From Calliopum simillimum (lineage: Eukaryota; Arthropoda; Insecta; Diptera; Lauxaniidae): a stretch of 64,000 nt of DNA. Where the stretch lies: positions 39,554,245 to 39,618,244 of the forward strand of contig OX638372.1 of the NCBI GenBank assembly GCA_951812925.1, in the 5' to 3' direction. The translations under genes were made by a program, and so were the position numbers. The notes under the pieces are model-generated. The model worked only from the letters and a program-made list of their open reading frames with translations. It made no database searches and was not told the origin of the DNA. Of this stretch, positions 53,041-63,470 are shown piece after piece. Within the stretch, counting starts at the first letter, position 1. The number at the start of each line of letters is the position of its first letter.

Positions 53041-53253
53041 ATTAATTCTTCACATCTCAACGGCCATAGAACAACTGAACTGTAACTTAAATTGTATGTA
53101 TACTCAAGCGTCGTAAGTGAGAAGTCGCACCTACAAAATATTAAGGTAGCGTCACACAACATTATTACACGCTTTTTTAATTAATTTTTTTTTTTTTTTT
53201 TTTTTTTTGAAATAAACTCTGATACTAGTAATTAACAAACAAAAATAATACAT
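53024..53253 (-). repeat. inverted copy of the element's own 3' end
   Basis: Reverse complement of 54494-54716: most of the LTR plus the A-run and about 78 bases before the LTR, with a T run of 24 here against an A run of 18 there. The left junction lies in 16 bases (AAGCAGCACAAAGTTT) that belong both to the RT gene (codons for ESSTKF) and to the inverted LTR. Confidence 0.92.
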
Positions 53254-54395
53254 AAAAAGAGCCGTTGGTACAGGAAACAAATTCTCAGTACCCATTCCAC
53301 AAAGTATCGATTGATTTGTTCGAATATGCTGGCAAGGATTTCATATCAATTATTGATGCATATTCTGGATTTTTGATCGCTGAAAGACTCAATGGAAAGT
53401 CATCTGGGCAAATCATCGCAGTCATTGAAAGGATATTCACTCGTATCGGCTATCCATCAGAAATCAAGTGTGATAACAGTCCGTTTGGCTCGCGCGAATT
53501 TGAAAAATACGCAAATATCACTAATATTCGATTCATATTCTCTAGCCCAAGATATCCACAAAGTAACGGCATGGCGGAAAAAGGGGTAGCTATTGCTAAG
53601 AACATTTTAAAACGCTGCTATGAGAGCAACGAAATCGACCTTTACCAGTACCACATCCTGGAATATAATACGACTCCGGTGGCTAGCATGGGATTAACTC
53701 CATCTGAACTATTTTTTGGTCGTCTAATTAAAACACGACTTCCGATTGTTGCCAACTCGCTTGTTCGAAATAATATTGATGAAAAGAAAATTCAAGAAAA
53801 AATTAATAAAAAAAAAGAAAGGCAAAAATATTATTATAATCGCACTGCTAGATCGCTACCAATATTGTCAATAGGTGATAGAGTAATTTTTAAGAAAACT
53901 GGTAAAGAATGGCACCACGGAAAAATAGTTGCTAATGTAAATGGTCGGTCATATCACATTTTAGATCAATTTAATAATCATTTTCGACGTAATCGTCGAT
54001 TTATTGCTAAGACTAATATTAATGATTTTAGCGCTAGTGAGTTGCTTTTTGAAGAAAATATTCTCAATACGAATGACATTGATAATCTCACTGATAATAT
54101 TAGATTTAAGGAAATTCAAATCGTACCATTTAGGAACCCAAACTCAAATAATGCGCCAGTTGTGTCGCAACAATTGACGTCAGCTCATCCACCTATGAGT
54201 GGTGATGCTACTTCAAAAACACCGGCTGAACTCAATGAATCAATGAATTCCACTCGTTCATCTTTATTTTATGATGCAATTGATTTTGATGAGTCAGAAC
54301 AAATCGCCGAAGCTGGTGATTTAGAATTACCTGTGGAGCCGGTGGATACATGTGTGAAATCCAATCAGCCAGTTTCTGAGTGGGCGAACGAGTAA
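53254..54395 (+). CDS. integrase core and C-terminal part (remnant)
   Basis: The frame is open from just after the inverted segment (KEPLVQETN); a Met at 53265 could start 376 residues. Catalytic acidic residues are visible: Asp in SIDLFEY, Asp in IKCDNSPF, Glu in MAEKG, with the usual D-x-E spacing. GLTPSELFFGR and an SH3-like tail SIGDRVIFKK...GKIV follow. The zinc-binding N-terminus is lost. It could be translated only if it has its own start; whether it is active is unknown. Confidence 0.85.
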
Positions 54396-54571
54396 ACCAC
54401 CAAACAGATACGGCGAATGGATTGAGCATGAGTGTCAATAGTTTGAATCTTATTACTTAATATTTTTTTTTGTATTTTTAGTTATTAGTATCAATGTATT
54501 ATTTTTGTTTGTTAATTACTAGTATCAGAGTTTATTTCAAAAAAAAAAAAAAAAAATTAATTAAAAAAGCG

Positions 54572-54774
54572 TGTAATAATGTTGTGTGACGCTACCTTAA
54601 TATTTTGTAGGTGCGACTTCTCACTTACGACGCTTGAGTATACATACAATTTAAGTTACAGTTCAGTTGTTCTATGGCCGTTGAGATGTGAAGAATTAAT
54701 AAACTTTGTGCTGCTTGAAATATTAAAATAAAGTATTTTATTTTTATCTAAATATATTACCCTTGCGCATTACA
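54572..54774 (+). repeat. 3' LTR of the rearranged element
   Basis: 203 bp, identical by eye to 50830-51032. An A run (54539-54556) and TTAATTAAAAAAGCG precede it; no typical polypurine tract. Confidence 0.92.
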
Positions 54775-54844
54775 CCAAATCGCTCGTGTCATAAACTCCC
54801 TTGTCGCTCGCAATATCGCTTGTAGCAACGTTACTTAATTGGGG

Positions 54845-55160
54845 GTACACACTAGCGATCGTGTTCGACAGTCAAGTATGGCCGCTTACTGTCACTCAAC
54901 CATGGTTGAATTACCCTGGTTGCAGCGATAACAAATGCTGCTTCTTCATAAACTACGAAAATGTCAAAATTTTCTAGTCTTTTAACAGATAGCAAGGCAA
55001 GATCTGGTTTCCATTTCTGTTTATTTTGATAACTTGCCATAACCATTGTTATTGAATCATGTCACTCAACCACAAACCATTTTGTGATTGACTGATGACT
55101 GACGAAAAATAACGTATGCAGCAGAAATTTGAGCAAAACTGACGAACTTGATCGAAAGTC
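54845..55160. repeat. foldback repeat family, copy 1, interrupted by MITE copy 2
   Basis: GGTACACACTAGCGATCGTG, TATGGCCGCT, CAACCACAAACCATTTTGTG, GACTGATGACTGACG and TTTGAGCAAAACTG also occur in order at 63296-63460. The core CAACCACAAA..TTTGTG(G/A)TTG is a hairpin. MITE copy 2 splits this copy at 54901. Confidence 0.7.
54901..55061 (+). mobile_element. 161-bp hAT-like MITE, copy 2
   Basis: Same length and ends as copy 1. It lies inside the foldback repeat between TCACTCAAC at 54892-54900 and 55062-55070. The unoccupied homologue at about 63341-63358 (TGTCTCTCAACCACAAAC) shows the empty site, which confirms the borders. Confidence 0.85.
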
Positions 55161-55997
55161 TGTACCGGCTTTAAAAAAAACACATCGCGCGACGCGAAAT
55201 CGATTTATCTGAATCGGTGTGCGTCCAGCCTATCGATTTTTACCTGCAAACGATAATTACGAAAACGATAAATACACACAACTAGTACCGGCAACTCTGA
55301 TCCAATTTAATTTTTACAAAACGTCATCTTAAATTTAATAAAGCTTCTATTGGTCTTCGCTTAAACAGATAAATGAATAATACCCACGCCGATTGATTTC
55401 AAGAATTTAAATTTACATGTTAAAAGTTCAGCTTTTTGAATGAAAGCAATAAACATTTATGAAAATTATTCTAACAAATGTTTTTGCCGCCATGAAAACG
55501 AAGTCATCCAGACCCTGGGAATGTGCATGTTTCTTGGGCACAAAGCGACGCATCTGTTCTAAATAATACATTCCTTAACGCTATGAAATTAACATGTACA
55601 GAACCTTATGGAAAAAGTCACCGAACTCTGAGTTTCCATATTACAATTCCTTGATATTGAATAACAAACAATTTAATTCGAACAATATGGCAAAAGATCT
55701 AACACGAGATAAAAAAATTAGGTAACTTTCTTGACGTGTTCAAAATATTTGCGATAACACTCCCCTTAATCAGTTATTTAACATTTTGTACAATTTCTTA
55801 GCCAGTTGGAGTTGATACTAAGAGTATGGTATAAATGTGCTCACAAATAGCAAATGGTAAGCTGTGACTATTAAGCTTAAAATAATTATAATTTGTATTC
55901 ATTTCCTTGTAGTATTCCCACAAAAACTAGGAAGTGAAGTATTTTAACAAAGCTATTTTTACAATCGAAATACCAGTAAAATCATCAATCCAGGTAA
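55161..55997. other. non-coding stretch
   Basis: Nothing supported. Confidence 0.4.
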
Positions 55998-56391
55998 TTA
56001 GAATTAGAGTCTGTCTATACGGGGCGTTCCGCGTACGCGAAAACTCCTCTCTCTCTCTCAATTTACTCAATTAGCGTACGCGAAATCCAGTGAAGTTTTT
56101 TCCCCCGGGACACATCTTCGTTACAACAGAAATTTTACATAAAAGTAGGGGTAAGTGGGCGGCCTGCGGCCGCAGCTCAGGATTTAAACCCGTCAGACAT
56201 CCAACACCGGCTTCGCGGCGGCCTTCGGCCGCGGATCAGTACATAAATTAATCAAGTTCCCCGGGGGAAAAAACTTCACTGGATTTCGCGTACGCTAATT
56301 GAGTTTCGCGTACGCTAATTGAGTAAATTGAGAGAGAGAGAGGAGTTTTCGCGTACGCGGAACGCCCCGTATAGACATTTCCTTAGAATTA
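55998..56391. mobile_element. 376-bp Mutator-like foldback MITE with 9-bp target duplication
   Basis: TTAGAATTA at 55998-56006 and 56383-56391 flanks the element 56007-56382. The arms (56012-56109 and 56260-56377) are exact reverse complements as far as I can see, except for a 20-bp tandem duplication in the right arm. They contain TGTCTATACGGGGCGTTCCG, several GCGTACGC palindromes and a CT/GA run. The 150-bp loop has GC-rich NotI-like hairpins (GGCCTGCGGCCGC and GGCGGCCTTCGGCCG). Long TIRs plus 9-bp duplication fit MULE elements (inferred). Confidence 0.88.
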
Positions 56392-56789
56392 TGTTACCAA
56401 CATAGCAAAGAAATATGTTAAGGAATGATCCTATTGAATCATTTTTAATATAACTTCAAAGGATTGTTTAAAATCCATATCACAAGCAGAATTTTAAGTG
56501 AATTTCTTTTATTCCATTCTGAGCTGCATTCATAATATAAGGTGTTTTATAGGAAATACAATACTGCCGCAGTAGCAATATTTATATTCACATAGATGAA
56601 ACATTTCAAAAGATCGTCGTACGTGCTGTATACAAAAAACTTCCTCCACATTGTCAAAGAGCCCATTTTTTACCCCGGAACTATGGTTGTATTACTTTGG
56701 GGTAGAGGGTCCTTTTATCCTTTTGTAAATGTTGCTCACTCTCTTTATTTACGATTTGCCGTCATGACTTTATCGTTTTTCAGCTGTCC
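56392..56789. other. non-coding stretch
   Basis: May include the 3' non-coding part of the adjoining non-LTR fragment; nothing distinct is seen. Confidence 0.35.
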
Positions 56790-57365
56790 AGATCTATTTT
56801 CTCGGTTCTGAGGATTTTCGCCAGTTATGCTCGCTACTAGTCATCTTATTTATATTGTTTTCAGTTGTTATACTTCCAACGATGTCTTCTAACCTTCTTC
56901 GCTTGTCTTGCCATCGCACGCATTTAAAAAATGTGTGATCAGAGTCGTCTTCTTGCGATCCGCCATATAAGCATGAAGGCTCTTCCACTTTTCAGAAGTA
57001 GCCGTGTCCAGATAACATCTGTGGGAGGTAAAAGTTGACTTCATCGAAGCTTCTATTTATCCACATGTCGTAGTGTGGTATGATCCGAGCTATCCACCTT
57101 CCTCGGGTTTCTTGCTAACATCTCACTTGCGATGTTTGCAGTCTAAGCTGTGTTTCATCCAGAGATGTTGTTTTGATTTCCACCGTTTTTTTCACTCTTA
57201 GAGCCAATAAATTTATAGGGGCGTTTCCACTCATAACTAGCACCGCGGGCTCGGACACTGTTCGATAAGTCGAGGCTTTTTCAAGCTTATCGGGGTATGC
57301 AAGATGTTAATTATCTCTATCCCTGTGCGATTTACACAATAAGCCTTGCAGTCTGAGATAAAATT
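56790..57365 (-). pseudogene. R1-like non-LTR retrotransposon C-terminal fragment
   Basis: The minus strand reads YRTVSEPAVLVMSGNAPINL then, after shifts and stops, GRWIARIIPHYDMWINRS, EVNFYLPQMLSGHGYF, stop, and EEPSCLYGGSQEDDSDHTFF followed by KCVRW. The block order YRTVS..A..V.(A/S)G..PI.LL, VNFYLTQ.LSGHG, C..C....D..HTFF.C.RW is the end of R1-type polyproteins. The middle Cys is Gly here. 5'-truncated near 57365; no target duplication identified. Confidence 0.75.
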
Positions 57366-57955
57366 TTGGAGAATGTTTATTCATGTGCGCCATAGATCTT
57401 CAAGAAAAATGTTTAAAAAAATCATAAATTTATTTTGAAGTTAGAAGCGTGCGAAGCTTTCACAAATTGTACCTCCCTAAACATGAAATTGATCAAATAA
57501 GACGTATCCAGGTTAGCGATGTTTGTTTCATAATTTTTTACAAAATGTTTCAGCAACTTTTTTTTATTAAAAAATATTCCTTAATTTATAAATAAATTTG
57601 CAATCCATTACATAACAAGATATTTCTTCTTTTCGTAAAGATTTAAGTTTCAAAATCACCTGATATGTTCAAAATAGACAAAAACAAATGAAATGTTCTT
57701 TTATCAGTTTTCTGGAGAAATATTTTAAAATAAAAATACATAGTTTGCTTCTTTTGATAATTCGTATATTTTAATCAAAGCAATGCAGTAAATTGTGTAA
57801 ATATGTATGTACATTAACCCATCACTAACCTCGATTTGCCTACATTTTCAAAAATCATTAAACTTTTATTTTAATTGTAAGGTGCGCCATAAGTATAACA
57901 TTTCGTGTTATTATTTAAATATGTGTATATGTATATATAAAAAAAAAGAAGAAAA
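57366..57955. other. 3' flank of the Gpo1-like gene
   Basis: A minus-strand AATAAA lies at 57865-57870, about 85 bases after the stop codon, and is the likely poly(A) signal. Otherwise nothing. Confidence 0.55.
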
Positions 57956-60136
57956 TTACAAGCCTCCACCAGATCGGTCAACGGTAATCTTTTTTGTTAG
58001 CTGAGTTGCTTCGTGCCTTTGTTCTTCAATTTCTGCCAAACGACCAAATCTAGAATATGCAACATCGCCTGTCTTAATGGCCGACATCATCTGTAGATAT
58101 TCATCCAATTCTACTTGTCCGTTCATATTTGTGTCGATTTCTCTTAAGATTTCGTGCAATTGTTCTCCTGAAACATCTTGATCCCCGAAGGTTTTAAGTG
58201 CTCTGCGAATATCATTAATTGATACGTAACCTTTCTTATCTTTATCAATCAACTGGAAACGCTTGATGTACGTTTGAATCTCATCCTTTGACAACTTAAT
58301 TGGTATTTTTTCCTTTGATGCACGATTAACCATTTGTCCCATTTCATTTGCTAAGAATTCATTAGCCTCTTTCAATTGTTTCTCCTTCTCTTCTTTAGAC
58401 CATTTGAGCTCTTCTCCCATGATATCGATAATGACTGGCAAGGCTTCTGATGCTGCTTGAACATTTAAAAATGCCAAACGCAGGCGACGTGCAATCATGT
58501 CCACAGCATTACATGCATATTCACGTACACCATATCGAATTTCAGCATCGATGTAGGGAAATTCGGGATGAATTTTGTTACCAATTATGGGCCAACGTTT
58601 ACCAGTAAGTGTAGCCAATTTAGATACGGCAAAAGCTCTGTCACCATAAGATTTTGCCAAATGTTGAGCAACTTCACATTCCAAGCCGAAATCCTGCACT
58701 AAACGAATGTACATTGTTGGCGTCCATCCTTGACCTCCTTCAATCTTTAAGAACGATGTAACAGCTTCTTCACGCTCTGGTTTTAAACCGCATGCTTTTA
58801 TCGCTGCATCAATTGTGTGCTCAGCCATTGCTCTATAAGTTGTCCATTTGCCACCGGCAATTGTTACCAACTTAGACTTGCTTACATGTACGATGTGGTT
58901 TCTAGCTAATGATTGTGTATCGTCCTTGTTGGGATCGGATACTAAAGGTCTTATGCCACACCATGCCGAAAGTACATCTCCTCGCCTAACCTCAACGTCT
59001 TTATTCAGATAATTTTTGATTTCACTTAAAATAAATTGAATCTCGTCCTCGGTGGGTTTTGGATTATGCGTAATTTCACAGGGAAGATCTGTAGTTCCTG
59101 CAATTGTTTGCCTCTGCCATGGTAAAAAGAAGATAACACGGCCATCTGATGTCGATGGATCCAGCAGACCCATTTGATCTGGGCTATAATAACCAGGTAA
59201 AACAATATGTACACCAGAGCTGGGTGAACAAATTGATTTTACAGTCGGGTCATCCATTTTGCGAATCGAATCTGTGAACGGCCCAGTAGCATTTATTATG
59301 CATTTGGCCTTTACCGTAAATTCCTTTCCAGAAATATGATCTTTTACTTTAGCACCACATAAGATTTGTTCGCCTTTTTCGTTCGGACGCTTTAAAAGTT
59401 CTTTCACTTCAACATGATTGCAGACAGTAGCACCATGTCTTGCGGCAGTAAGTGCCACAGCTAAGCACATTCGAGCGTCATCTTGTTGGCCATCGTAGTA
59501 GACAATAGCGCCGCATAATTTATCCTTCTTCAACATAGGGAAAAGTTCCAAAGCTTCTGTTTTCGAAAGATAATACGAACTCTTAACGTTTCTATCGCCA
59601 GCTACAAGATCGTAGGCTTTAATTCCAACCCAGAAATATGGAACTTGCCACCATTGATAGACTGGCAACATTATGGGCAATGGATATGCAAGATGAGGTG
59701 CTGATTCGATCATAGATGCACGCTCCTGTAAAGCTTCCTTCACCATACGATATTGTTCGTAATCCAATCCCAATATGGCCTTCTGCAAATACCTTACACC
59801 ACCATGTATTAATTTGGTGGACCTTGAAGATGTGCCACTCGCGAAATCGTCACACTCAACTAAAGCTGTTTTAAGCCCCCTCGTAACGGCATCCAAAGCA
59901 CATCCTGCTCCTGTTGCTCCACCTCCTATCACGAGGACGTCATATTCTTCGCCACTTTGGAGATTTTTTATTTGATCTGCCCTGGGTGGGAGTGTGCGTT
60001 TTCTCTTTGGAGGCGTTGTTACAGCATTGTTCACCGTTTGTAATGTATTCCTTCCATCTAAGAACCAAGTCGCAAAAGTAGCGCCAACACATGCGGTTAG
60101 TGTGGTCACACCAATTTGCCTCAATCTCGAAGCCAT
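57956..60136 (-). CDS. Gpo1: mitochondrial glycerol-3-phosphate dehydrogenase (FAD-dependent)
   Basis: 726 residues, the usual length for animal mitochondrial GPDH, in one uninterrupted frame. An N-terminal hydrophobic segment (about 8-26) preceded by Arg fits mitochondrial targeting. The dinucleotide fold YDVLVIGGGATGAG (65-78) and DFASGTSSRSTKLIHGGVRY (97-116) bind FAD. Two C-terminal EF-hands follow: DKDKKGYVSIND (631-642, imperfect at position 5) and DTNMNGQVELDE (668-679, canonical), giving calcium response. It oxidises glycerol-3-phosphate to dihydroxyacetone phosphate and feeds ubiquinone. The ATG in AAAAAAATGGCT suits fly initiation. No introns within the coding region. Confidence 0.95.
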   Translation of the reverse strand: MASRLRQIGVTTLTACVGATFATWFLDGRNTLQTVNNAVTTPPKRKRTLPPRADQIKNLQSGEEYDVLVIGGGATGAGCALDAVTRGLKTALVECDDFASGTSSRSTKLIHGGVRYLQKAILGLDYEQYRMVKEALQERASMIESAPHLAYPLPIMLPVYQWWQVPYFWVGIKAYDLVAGDRNVKSSYYLSKTEALELFPMLKKDKLCGAIVYYDGQQDDARMCLAVALTAARHGATVCNHVEVKELLKRPNEKGEQILCGAKVKDHISGKEFTVKAKCIINATGPFTDSIRKMDDPTVKSICSPSSGVHIVLPGYYSPDQMGLLDPSTSDGRVIFFLPWQRQTIAGTTDLPCEITHNPKPTEDEIQFILSEIKNYLNKDVEVRRGDVLSAWCGIRPLVSDPNKDDTQSLARNHIVHVSKSKLVTIAGGKWTTYRAMAEHTIDAAIKACGLKPEREEAVTSFLKIEGGQGWTPTMYIRLVQDFGLECEVAQHLAKSYGDRAFAVSKLATLTGKRWPIIGNKIHPEFPYIDAEIRYGVREYACNAVDMIARRLRLAFLNVQAASEALPVIIDIMGEELKWSKEEKEKQLKEANEFLANEMGQMVNRASKEKIPIKLSKDEIQTYIKRFQLIDKDKKGYVSINDIRRALKTFGDQDVSGEQLHEILREIDTNMNGQVELDEYLQMMSAIKTGDVAYSRFGRLAEIEEQRHEATQLTKKITVDRSGGGL

Positions 60137-60300
60137 TTTTTTACTTTGCTCTCGAAACTTATTTCGTAATAAAAAATTTTTATCTTATATCATAGAGTAC
60201 CCTAGATGCGATTCGTCTTCGTCGTTTTTCTTTATAAGAATAGAAACTTCTTTTTTCTTTGGTTTTCGTCGTCGTCCACCACACTAGAATGCAATTATTG
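60137..60300 (-). promoter_or_regulatory. likely 5' UTR/promoter region of the Gpo1-like gene
   Basis: On the minus strand about 150 bases precede the ATG, with GACGACGACGAAAACC near 60270-60285 and no upstream ATG in good context near the start. I cannot place the transcription start. Confidence 0.35.
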
Positions 60301-62968
60301 GTGTTGCCATATTTTTCGTATTAAATGTGTGTGTCTGTTTCCTTGTACAAATAATGAATGATGCGATACGTTCACACGTCTTTTTGAATATTTGTATATG
60401 TAATAACAATGGGCCTTATAGTGCGTTTTCACCGAAAATTTTTACGGGTACTTCCAGATTTATTTGACGTCCAAGACATGATGGATTAAGCGAAAAATTG
60501 TCTTAGTCATCACTTAAATCAAAATCTTTTATTCTCTTGCAATACACACCCAAGCTGTAATTTTTTATGTCAAAATTATAATTTTCTGTAACGTATCATT
60601 CCACCTTGGTTAACTGTCACGTCCACTATAAGTCTATCTATATAATATAAAATGAGACTCTGAAGAGTTCCATAAAGAATTCGTTCTCAATTTTATAAAT
60701 CTGTTGCCATCTGTTTTATAAATTTTGCAATGGATCTAAATCTGTAAAATTATATAAATTTTGTAAATTTTAATTCCCTAGTTATATAAACGTATTGCAT
60801 TGTTTAGGTTTATACTTTCTTTTCCTTGAATTGTTTTCTTGTACTTAATAATCATTTCTATATATTAAATTGTTGGTTTCTTTTAGTTCCTTAGACCTTT
60901 TTATTGAACTAGTCATGAATTAATTAGACTTAAAAAAATCTCTAACTACGAAACTTTTGCAACAAAATATAGATGTAGAGCTTAATAAAGGCAAAAAAGA
61001 AAAACATGTACCAGTCCGTCTAGGAAGCTTATAATTAGTGAGAAACGCGATGACCTTGACCTTGGAATTGTCCGCTTATAAATATTTTTCGACATGAAAC
61101 AAATAGAACATAAGATTTTTGTTTTCGATTATATAGCAATCTGGCAATGCTTTTCACAATGCAATGATGTCAGACTTCGGCATACCTGTATTTGCTTTTT
61201 CTACCTACACCTAGTGTAAAACAAGAAAAAATGTGTGCAAAACTAAATAAGGATATAACGAATTGAACCAAAATCAATGTTCTATACAAAGCAAAATTTT
61301 ACACAGACCAAATTTGTCCATCGTACTGAATAACAGATAATCTGAATTAATTTTATTTATAAAAATAAAAAAATTTAGGTTACATTCTTTCTATGTTGTT
61401 ACCATAAATAGCCTAGCCAAAATTTCTCATCGCTGTCAATAATCCAAATATAACTAAACAGGGATGGTATGCAAACTTTGTGGTGAATATGGTTTTTCAA
61501 AATTTGTTGGCCTCGTTTAGAAGCTGTAGTTTTGCAATTTTTCACGTAGCTCGTGCAAGTATTTTTAGCACGGAGTTAACGCTGTTCTTCTAAAACAAGT
61601 TTGTGTGTTATCTCCTTCTTATTTCGTTTTACTTTATTCTGCTTTTCGTTTCCGCACCACTTCCCTCTGCTTGCCAAGACAATCGGTAAAAATATGGTGC
61701 CACTTTGTTAAAATGCTATTAAACACAGCTAACATTCAGTGTAGCATGGCAACATCAGCAGTCTACTTTGTGCTTAATAACCAAGCACGCAAATTTATCT
61801 GTGTTAAATTAAGCACTTTAGTTGTTGCTTTCCCAAACGTTTCTCAGAAAGTGCTTACTTGAACATTGAAAACTGTCGTCTAAAACACAGCTTTTATTGA
61901 TGATTTCATGTGCACACAGACAATTTTCTGTCCTTAATTCATAAAATTTGTATATAAGGAAAGGCATGAATTGATATTTTTTGTTCACAAACTTATTTTT
62001 TAAGTCTGAATGATCACTTATGGTGTGTTTTTACCGGAGATTTCTGAAGTGATTTATGTATTAAACGTCAAATAAATCTAGCCGGTAGAAAAGCACTGTA
62101 AGATCGGAGCAAGTTCTTAATTCAAGATTTCAATCGCCTGTCATAAATGAATAATTTTCAATTACGCGATCGTTTCATGGTAGACATGTCGAGCCTTAAG
62201 CGACAAAAAGTGGAACGTTTTTTGAATTTTCTTTGCATATAGTGTATTACATTAGTCAAAATTGCGCTATAACTCAGTAACTGCTAGGAATATTGAAGAA
62301 AAGATGCGTGTGGACATAAGATCGATTTCTATCATAAAACGAAAAACCGAAATTTGTTCGAGTTATTTTTCATATTGTGTAATTTCAATTCCAGAATCAA
62401 TGTTTGAGGTACAGCTATAAATTTATTTACATACGTTGTCAATTTCATTAATTAGTTCTTAATTCAATTTACAGCAAATTGCTTAGAAACAATATAGGAC
62501 TTGATACAAAATGGCCGGTTGCTAGAAAATGACAGCCAGGAGCGTAGGGGTAAGTTTATTTTACAATTATTTATTAATAATAAAAAAATGTCAATCTTGT
62601 GATTTATTAAATTGTTTTAAGGTTAAAATTAATCTATGTATTTTTTTTTTTGACGCTACGTTAATAAATAAATTATGTTGAAATAAATAAACTCCCTAAT
62701 TTTTTGTAGCTTTTGTAGGGAAATCATACACAATTTAACATCCTTTTTAAACTCCCTGTTAAGGTATTCCATAAAATGTGTAAACTCGTAAATGCATGAG
62801 TTCGTAAAGCTTACGTGCTTGGTTTCAGGAATGCACCTTTCTGCGAACGTGTAATCGCAAAAATAAATCTCTTATTCGATGAAAACGGGTAGAATTTAAC
62901 ACCGAAATTTATAGATCTCGTCGCAGCTAAATTTCTGGTGGAAGAGTTGTATAATATGTGGCACATAC
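60301..62968. other. intergenic stretch
   Basis: No gene with recognisable content; the 85-codon frame at 61605-61862 has no motif. A possible small exon at 62475-62549 is listed among the findings. Confidence 0.45.
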
Positions 62969-63126
62969 CATGGTTGAATTACCCTGGTTGCAACGATAAC
63001 AAATGCTGCTTCTTCTTAAACTAAATTTTCAAAATTTTCTAGTTTTTTGACAGATAGCAAGGCAGGATCAGGGTTCAACTTTTTTTTATTTTGACAACTT
63101 GCCATAACCATTGTTACTGAATCATG
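62969..63126 (+). mobile_element. hAT-like MITE, copy 3 (158 bp)
   Basis: Begins CATGGTTGAATTACCCTGG and ends GAATCATG. Flanks are GCACATAC at 62961-62968 and GTACACAC at 63127-63134, an 8-bp duplication with two mismatches. It lies head-to-tail with copy 4. Confidence 0.8.
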
Positions 63127-63134
63127 GTACACAC

Positions 63135-63295
63135 CATGGTTGAATTACCCTGGTTGGAGCGATAACAAATGCTGCTTCTTCTTAAACTACGAAAATGTCA
63201 AAATTTTCTAGTCTTTTGAGAGAAAGCAAGGCAAGATCAGGGTTCAATTTTTGTTTATTTTGACAACTTGCCATAACCATTGTTATTAAATCATG
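63135..63295 (+). mobile_element. hAT-like MITE, copy 4 (161 bp)
   Basis: Flanked by exact GTACACAC at 63127-63134 and 63296-63303. The right flank is the start of the foldback repeat family, so the target was the edge of that repeat. Confidence 0.85.
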
Positions 63296-63470
63296 GTACA
63301 CACTAGCGATCATGTTCGTCAGTCAAATATGGCCGCTGACTGTCTCTCAACCACAAACTATTTTGTGGTTGACTGATGACTGACGAAAAATAGCGGCCAC
63401 ACACGCGAACAAGTGAAAATTTGAGCAAAACTGTCGAGCTTGATCGATAGTCTGTAACCCTTTTAAAATT
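63296..63470. repeat. foldback repeat family, copy 2
   Basis: Homologous to 54845-55160 without a MITE inside. TCAACCACAAA and TTTGTGGTTGA at about 63347-63372 form an 11-bp perfect hairpin with a 4-base loop. Confidence 0.7.

Larger units (their letters stand above)
50825..54779 (+). mobile_element. second Ty3/Gypsy element, rearranged, 203-bp LTRs
   Basis: The LTRs are 50830-51032 and 54572-54774, both 203 bp, TGTAATAATG...CATTACA, with no difference seen. The flanks CCATA (50825-50829) and CCAAA (54775-54779) are a 5-bp target duplication with one mismatch. Order: LTR, primer site, gag-protease-start of RT in one frame, an inverted copy of the element's own 3' end (53024-53253), then integrase core and LTR. 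Most of RT, RNase H and the integrase zinc domain are gone, so it is non-autonomous. The single frame and DSGSD protease suggest the mag/K02A2.6-like lineage (inferred). Confidence 0.9.

Noticed and set aside
52839..53162. 107-codon minus-strand frame
   Set aside because: Runs across the junction of RT and inverted LTR; antisense by-product.
57956..60136. Processed retrocopy of GPDH
   Set aside because: No A tract after the gene on the minus strand and no flanking duplication seen; intron absence alone is not enough.
59775..60287. Plus-strand frames opposite the GPDH N-terminus
   Set aside because: Shadows of the real minus-strand gene.
61605..61862. 85-codon plus-strand frame
   Set aside because: No motif and no splice or poly(A) context.
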